36,422 nucleotides of DNA from a virus: positions 1 to 36,422 of the IMG/VR virus record IMGVR_UViG_3300047317_000296; one strand, given 5' to 3'. Below the pieces are notes generated by a model. The model saw nothing but the letters and a program-made list of their open reading frames with translations. It searched no databases and was not told where the DNA came from. The position numbers and the translations under genes are program-made. Shown piece after piece: positions 5,379 to 12,439 of this stretch (position 1 is its first letter; each line of letters opens with the position of its first letter).

Positions 5379-7019
5379 TTACGCCTCCAGGCACTGCGTC
5401 AGGGTCTGGACGTCGTTCTCGATCCGACCCTTCGCATCAGCCCCGCGCCCGTCTGTGATGGCGCTGCCCACCCTCCGCTTGTGCGCCAGCATCGCCAGCT
5501 TGCGCGGCTCGGTGGTGCCCGAGGTGATGGCGTTCAGGATGTAGATGTCCTTGAACTGGCTGCTCGCTCGGTTGTGCCGGGCGTTGATCTGGTCCTGCTT
5601 CCCGGCCGACCAGGCGAGGTCGTAGTTGATCAAATAGTTCGCCATGTACAGGTCGGTGCCGAACGCCCCCGCGTGCGAGGACAGGAACACCCGACACTGT
5701 TCGTCGGTCTCGAACCGCTGGGCGGCATATGCCTTGGCTGCCGACGACATGCGGCCGGTGTAGGTGACGAAGGAGTTCTCCGGCAGCCGGTCACCGAGCA
5801 GGTCCAGCATGTCGGGGTTGACGCTGAACACGATGATCTTGTTGCCGGGCACCGCCATGATGTCCTCGACCGCTGCCGCCACCGCGTCCAGTTTCGGAGC
5901 CGTGGTGACGTCATCGAGCAGGCCGGACTGCCACACCTCGTAGGCGTACTTCGAGCCAGGCCACACCTTCTTCTCGGCGCCGCGCGAGCGTGCCTCCTGG
6001 CTCTCCTCGTACTGCTGCCCGGACATGACGATCAGGTCCGGGTGGTTCAGCAGCATGTCGAGCGCCTGCATGCGGCTCATGATCTTGCCCTGCTGGCTGT
6101 TCTCGTTGGCCGCCTCTCCCCCGTGGTAGTGCGCGAACAGATCGAAGTCACCCATCGTCGGCCCGGCTGCCCGCAGCTCGGCGAGCAGGTCGGCCGCGAT
6201 GGCCCGGTACGCCTTCTTCGTCTTCGCGTCCAGGACGACCGGGATGACGGACTCCTGCACCTCGGGCAGGTACGGCCGGACGTCTTCGTCCAGCCGCGTC
6301 TTGCGGACCATGACCTCGGCCAGCTTGGCGTGCAGCACCGGCAGGTTCCTGTAGTTCTGCACCCCGCCGAAGCGGTTGCGCACGATGTACGTCTTGTCGA
6401 ACAGGTCGAACCGGCCCAGGACCTGGTCGTCGACCCACTGCATGATCGAGAACAGTTCCTCGGGCTTCCCGTTCTCGACCGGGGTGCCGGTCATGCCGAA
6501 GCGGAACGGCGCCGTGAGCCTCTTGATCTTCCGCGTGCGCTGGGCCCGGAAGGTCTTGATGGCGGTGCACTCGTCCAGGACGATGCACTCCGGCTTGATC
6601 CTCCTGACGTAGTTCCAGTCGTTGACGACGTTCTCGTAGCCGAGGATCACGTAGTCCGGCCGGAGCGTCTTGACCTTGGCGTACAGCCCGGCGCGCTTCT
6701 TCGCGTCGCCGTCGATCAGGACGCAGTACTCCTCCGTCGGGACGGTGATCTCCTGCTTCAGCCCGTCCTCGCGCACCGTGACCACGCGGGTCGGCACGTC
6801 GGTCAACTTGGCGATGGACTTGGCCCACTGGTACTTGAGGTTGGCCGGGACCACGATGACTGCGGTCTCGACCTCCCCCTTCTCCAGCAGCTCCTCAATG
6901 GCGGCCAGGGCGATGACGGTCTTGCCCAGGCCCATCTCGTACGCGATCAGGAGTGAGCCGCGCTCCACGGCACGGTCGACCGCCGACTCCTGATAGCCGT
7001 GGAGGTCGACGGTCAGCAC
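5379..7019 (-). CDS. SNF2-family DEAD/DEAH-like helicase (546 aa)
   Basis: This is a superfamily 2 ATPase of the SNF2 type. Motif I is YEMGLGKTV at about residues 24-32, motif II is LDECTAIK near 146, motif III is GMTGTP shortly after, and a motif VI-like QDQINARHNRASSQ lies in the C-terminal RecA domain. Phage SNF2 proteins are thought to remodel DNA during replication, recombination or transcription switching. I place the start at GTG 7019, which overlaps the TGA of the HNH-like gene (GTGCTGA) and begins MLTVDLHGYQ just before the Q motif. Upstream codons in this frame overlap the neighbouring gene and look non-coding. It belongs to the operon that contains the primase and DnaB-like helicase. 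Confidence 0.92.
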   Translation of the reverse strand: MLTVDLHGYQESAVDRAVERGSLLIAYEMGLGKTVIALAAIEELLEKGEVETAVIVVPANLKYQWAKSIAKLTDVPTRVVTVREDGLKQEITVPTEEYCVLIDGDAKKRAGLYAKVKTLRPDYVILGYENVVNDWNYVRRIKPECIVLDECTAIKTFRAQRTRKIKRLTAPFRFGMTGTPVENGKPEELFSIMQWVDDQVLGRFDLFDKTYIVRNRFGGVQNYRNLPVLHAKLAEVMVRKTRLDEDVRPYLPEVQESVIPVVLDAKTKKAYRAIAADLLAELRAAGPTMGDFDLFAHYHGGEAANENSQQGKIMSRMQALDMLLNHPDLIVMSGQQYEESQEARSRGAEKKVWPGSKYAYEVWQSGLLDDVTTAPKLDAVAAAVEDIMAVPGNKIIVFSVNPDMLDLLGDRLPENSFVTYTGRMSSAAKAYAAQRFETDEQCRVFLSSHAGAFGTDLYMANYLINYDLAWSAGKQDQINARHNRASSQFKDIYILNAITSGTTEPRKLAMLAHKRRVGSAITDGRGADAKGRIENDVQTLTQCLEA

Positions 7020-7309
7020 TGCGAGTACTGCCGGGCGAACTGCGACCGCGACCGGGGGCGCCGGGCGTACGGCGTCCCCATGTCGAAGTGCCCGTCCTGG
7101 ATGTGGTCCGGGTTGGCACACATCCGGCGCCTGCACGCCCGGTGCTTCTGGCCGCCGTCCCCGCCGGTCAGGAAGGACAGCAGGGTCTTGCCCTGGTAGT
7201 ACGGCCGCGTCGCGGTGGACTGGAAGATGAGGCAGTCGGTGTCCGGGTCCGGCTCGACGCGGGCCCAGAAGCCCTCGCCCAGGTGCTCGTAGCCCTCGGG
7301 TGCCTTCAT
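7013..7309 (-). CDS. Small HNH-like zinc-ribbon protein (98 aa)
   Basis: The C-terminal half carries HRACRRRMCANPDHIQDGHF. This resembles the C-x-NPdHL-x-G pattern of HNH endonucleases of the kind found widely in actinobacteriophages. The first catalytic His and the spacing look degenerate, so it may be a nuclease or only a zinc-binding relative. The ATG at 7309 has an AAGGGGGA ribosome binding site. That site lies inside a 14-codon mini-ORF whose stop overlaps this start (CGATGA), suggesting translational coupling. The stop overlaps the SNF2 helicase start, so the two proteins are probably made together and could act as a nuclease-helicase pair. Confidence 0.65.
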   Translation of the reverse strand: MKAPEGYEHLGEGFWARVEPDPDTDCLIFQSTATRPYYQGKTLLSFLTGGDGGQKHRACRRRMCANPDHIQDGHFDMGTPYARRPRSRSQFARQYSQC

Positions 7310-7350
7310 CGGTGGTCCCCCTTGCGGGGGCAGGTATTAAGCCGGGTCAT
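7306..7350 (-). CDS. 14-codon mini-ORF carrying the CTTAATACC word
   Basis: ATG at 7350 follows GGAGATCACC and encodes MTRLNTCPRKGDHR. The TGA at 7308-7306 overlaps the ATG of the HNH-like gene. Codons 4-6 are the recurrent CTTAATACC. The short reading frame fills the gap between the primase and HNH-like genes, and its end supplies the ribosome binding site for the next gene. It could be a leader peptide that couples or regulates translation. Alternatively it is merely the sequence that hosts the DNA word. A second, similar mini-ORF exists at 12278-12325. Confidence 0.5.
   Translation of the reverse strand: MTRLNTCPRKGDHR
7333..7341 (-). repeat. CTTAATACC word, copy 5
   Basis: Exact CTTAATACC on the minus strand, codons 4-6 of the mini-ORF at 7306-7350, 24 bases upstream of the HNH-like gene start. 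Confidence 0.85.
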
Positions 7351-7359
7351 GGTGATCTC

Positions 7360-8325
7360 CTAGAAGCGAGCGAGGATGGACGAGTAGGCGCCGCGCACGG
7401 CGGCCTTGATCTGGTCGGCGGTCATGTCGCCGGGGTCCTTGGCCTTGGGGGCCACGGAGTAGTCGAGGAACTTCAGGGTCAGGCCACGGCCGGTCCACTC
7501 CTTCAGCAGCCGCTTGCACGCCTCGGCCCCGGCGTCGTCGTTGTCGAGGGCGATGATCACGGTGTCGAAGTGGTCGCGGATCAGGGACATCTGCGCGTCG
7601 GAGACTCCGGCGCCGTAGGAGGCCAGGCCGCCCTTGACCCCGCACGTCCACAGCCGGACCACGTCCAGCGGCGACTCGACCAGCACGGCCACGTCGTCGT
7701 CGTAGGTGTGCAGTCCGAAGAGCGTCTTGGACTTGGCCATGCCCGGCGGCCGGTTGCGGAAGTACCGCTCGTTCTTCTCCTGCCAGCCCCAGAGCATCCC
7801 GGTGTCCGGGTCGCGGACCGGGATGATCCACATGTCCCGGGCCGGATCCCACAGCACCCCGCACGCCTCGGCGTCCTCCGGCAGGAAGAGCCGGTCGGTG
7901 CAGGGGGTCAACGGCGGCGTGGTGAACAGTGCCAGCGACGCCTCATTGATCTGCTTGGTCGTGTCGCCCTTGTCGGCGCGCTGCTCCTTCTTCTTCTCCA
8001 GGTACTTCCGCACCCGCTCCGCCCCGCCCCGGCGCCGGACCCAGTTCTTGGCGTCGGCCTCGGTGGTGTCCTGGACGTCCCGCACGAGGACCCAGAAGGC
8101 CCCCCGGTATCCGCAGGAGAAGCAGTTGAAATAGCCTTCGTCGAAGTTTATAGAGAAGGATGGGTGCGAGTCTTTCTTTCCGGTGCGCGCCTCGTGCATA
8201 GGGCACGGCATGTGAATCTCATCGCCCTGGACTTTGTAGTCAAGGCCGAGCGTGTCCAGGCACGCGGTCACGTTTCCAGGGATGGGGTTTCCGATTGCGT
8301 CCCATCCGGCTTTTGCTCGGGGCAC
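7360..8325 (-). CDS. DnaG-like primase with CHC2 zinc finger and Toprim domain (321 aa)
   Basis: The N-terminal zinc ribbon has Cys41-x2-His44 and Cys68-x2-Cys71 (CPMH...CFSC). The Toprim catalytic core is seen as VAVLVESPLDVV (conserved Glu) and VIIALDNDDAGAEA (DxD). It makes RNA primers for the fork. I place the start at GTG 8325 because a strong GGAAAGGAG lies just upstream and the first residues MPRAKAGWDAIG look coding. Earlier in-frame codons overlap the 100-residue gene and resemble shadow sequence. The gene overlaps that upstream neighbour by about 58 bases. No helicase domain is fused; the DnaB-like helicase is encoded separately two genes upstream. Confidence 0.92.
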   Translation of the reverse strand: MPRAKAGWDAIGNPIPGNVTACLDTLGLDYKVQGDEIHMPCPMHEARTGKKDSHPSFSINFDEGYFNCFSCGYRGAFWVLVRDVQDTTEADAKNWVRRRGGAERVRKYLEKKKEQRADKGDTTKQINEASLALFTTPPLTPCTDRLFLPEDAEACGVLWDPARDMWIIPVRDPDTGMLWGWQEKNERYFRNRPPGMAKSKTLFGLHTYDDDVAVLVESPLDVVRLWTCGVKGGLASYGAGVSDAQMSLIRDHFDTVIIALDNDDAGAEACKRLLKEWTGRGLTLKFLDYSVAPKAKDPGDMTADQIKAAVRGAYSSILARF

Positions 8326-8570
8326 TGGTATCTCCTTTCCAGGTAAGTCAGGTACTCGCGCATTTCCCAGTAGTCGCGGCGCATGTAGGCGGTGCCGTAG
8401 GAAATCCACCGGACAGGCCCGAGACCTCGAAGCCGATACGGTTCGCTGGCGTAGATCAGATTCCGGTCACGGGGATTGCGGTTGTTCTCCCGGCACCAGA
8501 ACTGGAACTCCCGGAAGTTCCCGGCGAGGACCACCAGCCGGGGCTCAGAAGGAGGAGCCGACATAGCCAT
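8268..8570 (-). CDS. Unknown protein between helicase and primase (100 aa)
   Basis: The protein begins MAMSAPPSEPRLVVLAGNFR and includes FWCRENN and YASEPYRLRGL. The conserved-looking beta-strand/helix alternation suggests a small folded domain, but I cannot name the family. ATG 8570 overlaps the last 26 bases of the DnaB-like helicase gene, and its 3' end overlaps the primase gene by about 58 bases, which is unusually long for this window. Sandwiched between helicase and primase, it may assist priming or fork assembly. That role is inferred from position alone. Confidence 0.65.
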   Translation of the reverse strand: MAMSAPPSEPRLVVLAGNFREFQFWCRENNRNPRDRNLIYASEPYRLRGLGPVRWISYGTAYMRRDYWEMREYLTYLERRYQCPEQKPDGTQSETPSLET

Positions 8571-9813
8571 CGGTGTTCATCTCGTCCATGGCGAACGGGT
8601 CCTCGTTCAGTTCCTCGAACTTGCCGGTCTCCCAGTCCCACTGGCAGTACGTCTCCAGGGGCGGGCAGTTACGGGCCAGCACGACCTTGATCTTGTTGAT
8701 GTTCGCGTCGTCGGTGGACTCGACACCGAGAATGACGTCGGAGTCCTGGGCGAAGGAGGACGAATATCCGATCGAGTCGGAGGTGATGCCCTTCTTCTTG
8801 TTCATCTTCCATTCCAGGACCTGCGTGGAAATGACGATCGGGAGTTGCAGGTTCTTCGCCATGCGCTTGAACCCTCGGGTGAGGTTGGTAAGCGCCTGGC
8901 TGGATCCCTGAGCCTCGCCGAGTTCGTCCTGCATCATGTAGATGCCGTCCACGAATACGATCGTCGGCCGGATGTGGTCAATCTTCGACTGCACACCGGT
9001 AAGCGTCGTGGCATTCATGGAGTCCGACGACAGGAAGAACGAAGGCATAGCCTCCAGTTCCCGCAGAGCCCTTTCGAGTTTGTCCCACTCGGCCTTCTTG
9101 AGCGTTCCATTCCTCAGCCGGGCGTGGGAAATCCCAGCACGGATGGCGTCGAAACGTTCCTCCTGCTCCTCATTACTCATCTCGAAGCCGATAAACAGCG
9201 GGCGCTCACCGTGCAGGTGGGCAGCCATGGCGGCCAGCAGCAGCAGCGTCGACTTACCAGCCTTCGGCGGGCCGACGAAGGTGACCAACTGCTCCTTCTG
9301 GAGGCCCTGGGTGGCCCTGTCGATCGTGTTGAAGCCGGTGGGTATGCCCCGGAGCCCGTCGGGCAGGTCCTTGAGCGTGAGGTACCGCGCAAGGCGCTGC
9401 TGGCCCGTCTCCGTCAGGTCGGTGTCCCGGGCGTTGGGGACGGCCGAGGCGATGTCCGCGAGGGTCTTGTGCAGCGCGGCCATGGCGGCCAGCGCGTTGC
9501 CCTCCTCGTGCGCGTCGACCGAGTCGGCCAGGCCCTGCTCCAGCAGGTCCAGGGTGTGCTGCTCGCGGAGTCGGTCGGTCAGCACCTGCATGCTGTCCTC
9601 GACCTTGACGAACCGGTACGTGGGGAAGTCGGTCTTGATGGTGGCGAGGCTGGGGATCTCGCCGTAGGTGGCCTTGTGCCGGAGGATCGCCTTGAAGACG
9701 GCCTTGTTGTCTGGGTCGCCGAAGAACTCGGCGGTGATGCCCGCTTCCGCGACGTCGGTCAGGTCCTTGTCCTGGATGACGCGGGACACGAGCAAGCGCT
9801 CGAAGTCAGCCAC
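8545..9813 (-). CDS. DnaB-like replicative helicase (422 aa)
   Basis: The N-terminal helical domain (about residues 1-130) precedes a RecA-type ATPase. Walker A is GPPKAGKST near residue 179, Walker B is IVFVDGIYMM, and a Gln-containing strand (VISTQVLEW) follows, as in DnaB/RadA-type folds. It unwinds DNA ahead of the polymerase and is probably loaded by the DnaC-like protein encoded upstream. The start is GTG at 9813, directly after the TAA of the previous gene. The part of the gene at about 8690-9190 uses noticeably more A/T-ending codons than the rest, which could mark a recombination patch. The functional call is secure. Confidence 0.93.
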   Translation of the reverse strand: MADFERLLVSRVIQDKDLTDVAEAGITAEFFGDPDNKAVFKAILRHKATYGEIPSLATIKTDFPTYRFVKVEDSMQVLTDRLREQHTLDLLEQGLADSVDAHEEGNALAAMAALHKTLADIASAVPNARDTDLTETGQQRLARYLTLKDLPDGLRGIPTGFNTIDRATQGLQKEQLVTFVGPPKAGKSTLLLLAAMAAHLHGERPLFIGFEMSNEEQEERFDAIRAGISHARLRNGTLKKAEWDKLERALRELEAMPSFFLSSDSMNATTLTGVQSKIDHIRPTIVFVDGIYMMQDELGEAQGSSQALTNLTRGFKRMAKNLQLPIVISTQVLEWKMNKKKGITSDSIGYSSSFAQDSDVILGVESTDDANINKIKVVLARNCPPLETYCQWDWETGKFEELNEDPFAMDEMNTDGYVGSSF

Positions 9814-10272
9814 TTACATAGCCCCTATCAAGGTGGTGGGGACAGCGGGCAGGGTGCGGCCCTTGCTGCCGAAGATCAGGTGGTGTTCGTTGTCGAAGAT
9901 CGCGGCGACGTCCGGCATGTAGGGCAGGCGCCTGGCCAGCCGCTCAGGGGTCGTGGCCCACACGCGGCCGATGGGAAGCCCCTCGGCGTCCAGCCGGGCC
10001 TCCAGCGGCTCGACAGCGTCCTCACCGAGGTAGGTGACGACGTCGACCGAGTACTTGAAGCGCCAGACGGTGTCCCAGATGACCCGGGCCAGCGCGTCGT
10101 TGATCTCGTACGCGTCCACGGTCCGCTTGGCCTGCCGAGCACGGCGCCCGAACTTGCGGGCCACCAGCTCCTGCACGTATCCCTCGGGCTTCTCCGGCAG
10201 GACACCGAGCATGCCTTCGTACGCGATGACCAGGCGGGGGACGACCTCGTTGGAGATGTCTCCGCGTTCCAT
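9814..10272 (-). CDS. Unknown replication-module protein (152 aa)
   Basis: I do not recognise this protein. It begins MERGDISNEVVPRLVIAYEG and ends with a hydrophobic stretch, TTLIGAM. The centre is rich in Arg and helix-prone; the C-terminal YMPDVAAIFDNEHHLIFG looks like paired beta-strands. ATG 10272 overlaps the TGA of the 74-residue gene. Its TAA abuts the GTG of the DnaB-like helicase, so co-translation with the helicase is likely. It sits between loader and helicase, so a role in helicase delivery is possible but unproven. Confidence 0.65.
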   Translation of the reverse strand: MERGDISNEVVPRLVIAYEGMLGVLPEKPEGYVQELVARKFGRRARQAKRTVDAYEINDALARVIWDTVWRFKYSVDVVTYLGEDAVEPLEARLDAEGLPIGRVWATTPERLARRLPYMPDVAAIFDNEHHLIFGSKGRTLPAVPTTLIGAM

Positions 10273-10496
10273 CAGGGGCGCTCCGCCTCTACGCGGAGCT
10301 GGATATTAAGTCGCCCGTCCTCGTACCAGGAGTCCCGGCGGGAGCGCTTGATCTCGAAGCCGAGGGACTTCGCGCGGACGCGGACGGTGTACTCCAGCGC
10401 GTCCCAGTACGCCCGGAGGCTTCGGGACTCGGCTTCCCGTTTGTAGAGAATCACCAAAACCTCGTCCTGGAACGGCAGTGTCAGTTGCTCAGCCAC
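10272..10496 (-). CDS. Unknown small basic protein (74 aa)
   Basis: The product begins MAEQLTLPFQDEVLVILYKR and is rich in Arg and aromatic residues. No family is recognised. The start is GTG 10496, overlapping the loader gene stop (GTGGCTGA, 8 bases). Leu-Asn-Ile at 63-65 is encoded by CTTAATATC, a copy of the recurrent word, which falls about 30 bases before the next gene start. The tight coupling places it in the loader-helicase unit. Confidence 0.65.
   Translation of the reverse strand: MAEQLTLPFQDEVLVILYKREAESRSLRAYWDALEYTVRVRAKSLGFEIKRSRRDSWYEDGRLNIQLRVEAERP
10302..10310 (-). repeat. CTTAATATC word, copy 6
   Basis: CTTAATATC on the minus strand, Leu63-Asn-Ile of the 74-residue protein, about 30 bases upstream of the start at 10272. 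Confidence 0.8.
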
Positions 10497-11145
10497 GGCG
10501 GTCCTTCCCGATCAACTTGACGTGCGTGAATGCCTGCTGGATGAAGGAGCCCATCGTGGGGTTGTAGACCGCGCCCCACTCCCTGGGCGGGAGGTTCGAG
10601 GTGACGATCGTGGGCCGGGCCTCGCGGTGCCGCTGACGCAGCAGGGTGTCCAGCAGGCCCTCGGCGTAACCGGTCTTGGTCCGGTGCTCCTTGCCGACGT
10701 CGTCCAGGACGAGGACGGGGGCCTTCTCGGCCGCCACGATCTTGTCCTGGATCTCCCACCACCGGGCGACGGCCTCGGGCTCGCTCCGGTCCTGAAGGCC
10801 CATCTTCTCGATGGAGTCCTTCACGAAGTCGGCGTAGGCCAGCCAGTGCACCGGGAGCCGGTGGACGTAGTAGACCTCCAGCAGCGTGGCCGTGGCGAGG
10901 GTGGTCTTGCCGGTGCCGGGCGGGCCGACGAGCAGCAGGCCCTTGCCGATCTGGGACCAGTCCTCGGGGTACTCCGTGAGGGGCCGCTTGTCGGTGACGT
11001 AGTGGTCGCGCAGATCGTCGAGCCAGGTCTTGCAGGCGGCGCGCTCGGGAGCGTCCGCCACGGTATTAAGCCGCAGGTGACGGTAGTGCGCGGGGATCCC
11101 GTACTCCTTGAGCCGCAGGGCGTGGACCCGGGGGTCTGTCGCCAT
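10489..11145 (-). CDS. DnaC-like AAA+ helicase loader (218 aa)
   Basis: An AAA+ ATPase of the DnaC/IstB type: Walker A VGPPGTGKTT at about 73-82, Walker B VLVLDDVG at 144-151, sensor 1 TIVTSNLP at 179-186, and an arginine-rich C-terminus. It is expected to load the DnaB-like helicase at the origin. The start at ATG 11145 is supported by a strong AAGGAGG eight bases upstream; longer frames run into the regulatory gap. It is the first gene after the gap at 11146-11267, which has a terminator-like hairpin and repeated words, so it probably heads a transcription unit. Leu-Asn-Thr at 26-28 is the recurrent word. Confidence 0.92.
   Translation of the reverse strand: MATDPRVHALRLKEYGIPAHYRHLRLNTVADAPERAACKTWLDDLRDHYVTDKRPLTEYPEDWSQIGKGLLLVGPPGTGKTTLATATLLEVYYVHRLPVHWLAYADFVKDSIEKMGLQDRSEPEAVARWWEIQDKIVAAEKAPVLVLDDVGKEHRTKTGYAEGLLDTLLRQRHREARPTIVTSNLPPREWGAVYNPTMGSFIQQAFTHVKLIGKDRRG
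11062..11070 (-). repeat. CTTAATACC word, copy 7
   Basis: Exact CTTAATACC on the minus strand, Leu26-Asn-Thr of the helicase loader, about 75 bases after its start codon. Confidence 0.85.
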
Positions 11146-11230
11146 CGTGGCCTCCTTGTGTGGTGGTGGTTCAACGCTCAGGAGGCTACCACAGATTACG
11201 CCTTTCGGAAGACGTATCTGGGAAGACGTA
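11146..11230 (-). promoter_or_regulatory. Regulatory gap upstream of the helicase loader
   Basis: The 122-base gap 11146-11267 has no gene. On the minus strand it holds two tandem ACGTCTTCC words (within 11209-11230), then AAGGCGTAAT (11204-11195, the ATTACGNCTT word in reverse complement), and then TAGCCT (11187-11182) as a possible -10 followed by a long leader and the AAGGAGG ribosome binding site. No good -35 box is visible, so the promoter may need an activator. The word content matches the gap at 4665-4710. Confidence 0.45.
11195..11204 (-). promoter_or_regulatory. ATTACGNCTT word, site d
   Basis: ATTACGCCTT, adjacent to two related GAAGACGTA words in opposite orientation at 11208-11230, upstream of the helicase loader gene. 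Confidence 0.45.
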
Positions 11231-11260
11231 AGGGGCGGACCGCCGTAGCAGCCCGCCCCT
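11231..11260 (-). terminator. Hairpin after the initiator gene
   Basis: AGGGGCGG (11231-11238) and CCGCCCCT (11253-11260) form a perfect 8-bp stem with a 14-base loop, just after the initiator gene stop at 11268. Only a short TTACGTCTT tract follows on the minus strand, so termination may be partial. It separates the initiator gene from the loader operon. Confidence 0.45.
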
Positions 11261-11267
11261 GGTGGCA

Positions 11268-12281
11268 TCAGTCCCAGAAGGACTCGTCGTGCCGGTGCTT
11301 CTCCATCGTGTTCTCGGCCTTGCCCAGCCGCTCCGTCAGCAGCCCACGGGCGGCGAGGAAGTCCTTCCAGGCCGGATGGTTCTCCGAGCGGTTCCAGGAG
11401 GACGACCAGTAGGTGATGATCATCTGCCGGATGGTTTCCCGTTCCAGGCCCTGCGCCATCCACCGGCCGAACTGTCCGGTGAGGGCTCCGAGGTTGGTAG
11501 CGCCGGGTACCGGGTGACCTACCTCCTCGGCCCGCTTCCCGAAGAACTCGGCCAGTTCCTCCGACGGCCTCCTGGAGCGCTTCTCGCGAGGTCGCCGGAC
11601 CGGAGGGGCCAGGTCGTCATCCGAAGCCGGGAGACGGGCATCCTGGCTGCTTCCCGAGTCTTCCTCGCCGAGGGCCTGGGCCACGACGTACGCCGGGTCA
11701 AGTTCCTTCTCCGCCAGGGCGGCCTCCTCCGCCACCTGCTTCCGGGTCTTCTTCCGGCCGCCACGACGAGGAGTGGCCACGGCATCCCAGCCACGAGCAC
11801 CCGGCCTCGAAGAGATCTCCTCGGCTCCGCCGGGATCAGACCGTGCCGACCGGCGCGGTGGGAACAACGTAGTTGTTCCTATATCTCTAACTTCTAGTTG
11901 GTTATTGGGGTTGGGTGAAAACTTCGACACCTGTGCGGATTCTGCACCCCCAGAGGAGGGTGCGGATTCTGCACCCCTGGAAGGCTCCGGGAGCCATTCC
12001 GATACCGGAAGTACCCGGCGCACCACGGACTTGTACCGCTCGGCCTCGGCAGGCTTCTCCGCGTCCGGGACGTGCTCGACGACGCGCCGTTCCTCCAGGG
12101 TCGCCAGCGCGGTGAACACCTGCCGTCGGGAGACTCGGGCCTTGGCCGCGATGGTGTCGACGGACTCCCAGCACATGCGGTGAGAGTCGTTGGCCGCGTC
12201 CGCCAGCGCGAGCAGAACCAGGCGCGTGGCCAGGCGGGTGTCGGACTGCGTGAACACTTCCGACATGATCAGGATGCTCAC
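11268..12281 (-). CDS. Winged-helix replication initiator-like protein (337 aa)
   Basis: Residues about 15-75 form a helix-turn-helix/winged-helix domain (WESVDTIAAKARVSRRQVFT). A long disordered linker (about 95-240) follows, then a helical C-terminal domain (about 245-330) with aromatic residues. This N-domain/linker/C-domain plan next to a DnaC-like loader resembles phage and plasmid replication initiators such as lambda O and DnaD-type proteins. The DNA for the linker carries two 18-base direct repeats and an AT-rich tract, a plausible origin. The linker contains the repeated peptide GAESA (103-107 and 112-116). The start is GTG 12281, overlapping the stop of a 15-codon mini-ORF (GTGA). 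The initiator role is inferred from layout and context. Confidence 0.7.
   Translation of the reverse strand: MSILIMSEVFTQSDTRLATRLVLLALADAANDSHRMCWESVDTIAAKARVSRRQVFTALATLEERRVVEHVPDAEKPAEAERYKSVVRRVLPVSEWLPEPSRGAESAPSSGGAESAQVSKFSPNPNNQLEVRDIGTTTLFPPRRSARSDPGGAEEISSRPGARGWDAVATPRRGGRKKTRKQVAEEAALAEKELDPAYVVAQALGEEDSGSSQDARLPASDDDLAPPVRRPREKRSRRPSEELAEFFGKRAEEVGHPVPGATNLGALTGQFGRWMAQGLERETIRQMIITYWSSSWNRSENHPAWKDFLAARGLLTERLGKAENTMEKHRHDESFWD
11861..11977 (-). other. Candidate origin of replication inside the initiator gene
   Basis: Three elements cluster in the linker-coding part of the initiator gene. First, two identical 18-base direct repeats, GTGCGGATTCTGCACCCC, lie at 11933-11950 and 11960-11977, each with internal GTGC/GCAC symmetry. 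Second, a markedly AT-richer tract covers about 11869-11930. Third, an 8-bp inverted repeat (GGAACAAC at 11861-11868, GTTGTTCC at 11872-11879) is present. Iterons plus an AT-rich unwinding region inside the initiator gene is the lambda O/ori arrangement. Two iterons is few, so this remains a candidate. Confidence 0.5.
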
Positions 12282-12325
12282 TCGGCGGCTCCGAATCCGC
12301 CGTTGATATTAAGTCGGCTCGACAT
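12278..12325 (-). CDS. 15-codon mini-ORF carrying the CTTAATATC word
   Basis: ATG 12325 encodes MSSRLNINGGFGAAE. Its TGA (12280-12278) overlaps the GTG start of the initiator gene. Codons 5-7 are CTTAATATC. A purine-rich GATAGAGAGA lies upstream as possible ribosome binding site, and the end of the mini-ORF contains GGAG for the next gene. Position, size, overlap and the Arg-Leu-Asn core match the mini-ORF at 7306-7350, although the rest of the peptide differs. Confidence 0.5.
   Translation of the reverse strand: MSSRLNINGGFGAAE
12305..12313 (-). repeat. CTTAATATC word, copy 8
   Basis: CTTAATATC on the minus strand, codons 5-7 of the mini-ORF at 12278-12325, 24 bases upstream of the initiator gene start. 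Confidence 0.8.
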
Positions 12326-12341
12326 GTTAGGTTCTCTCTAT

Positions 12342-12377
12342 CTCGGGGTTTGTGGTGGGCCTCGGGGTGTGGTGGGC
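12342..12377. repeat. Two tandem 17-19 bp repeats upstream of the initiator mini-ORF
   Basis: CTCGGGGTTTGTGGTGGGC at 12342-12360 is followed directly by CTCGGGGTGTGGTGGGC at 12361-12377, differing by a two-base deletion. They lie between a terminator hairpin and the mini-ORF, in the only space where a promoter for the initiator gene could be. They may be binding sites for a regulator. No clear -10/-35 pair is visible. Confidence 0.5.
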
Positions 12378-12434
12378 AAAAGCCCCCGGCAGTGAATCGA
12401 GGTCTCGAACCTCTTCAGCGCCGGGGGCTTTTGC
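12376..12434 (-). terminator. Intrinsic terminator after the acidic Arg-rich gene
   Basis: GCAAAAGCCCCCGGC (12376-12390) and GCCGGGGGCTTTTGC (12420-12434) form a perfect 15-bp stem. The 29-base loop contains a nested GAGGT/ACCTC hairpin (12399-12413). On the minus strand the 3' arm ends GGGGGCTTTTGC, a usable terminator with a short U-run. It follows the stop at 12440 by only five bases. Confidence 0.75.
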
Positions 12435-12439
12435 GTTAC

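Noticed and set aside
12376-12434. tRNA-like element (GGTTCGAG-type loop within a GC stem)
   Set aside because: Only about 59 bases with a single long outer stem and no anticodon or D arms. It fits an intrinsic terminator with a nested hairpin.
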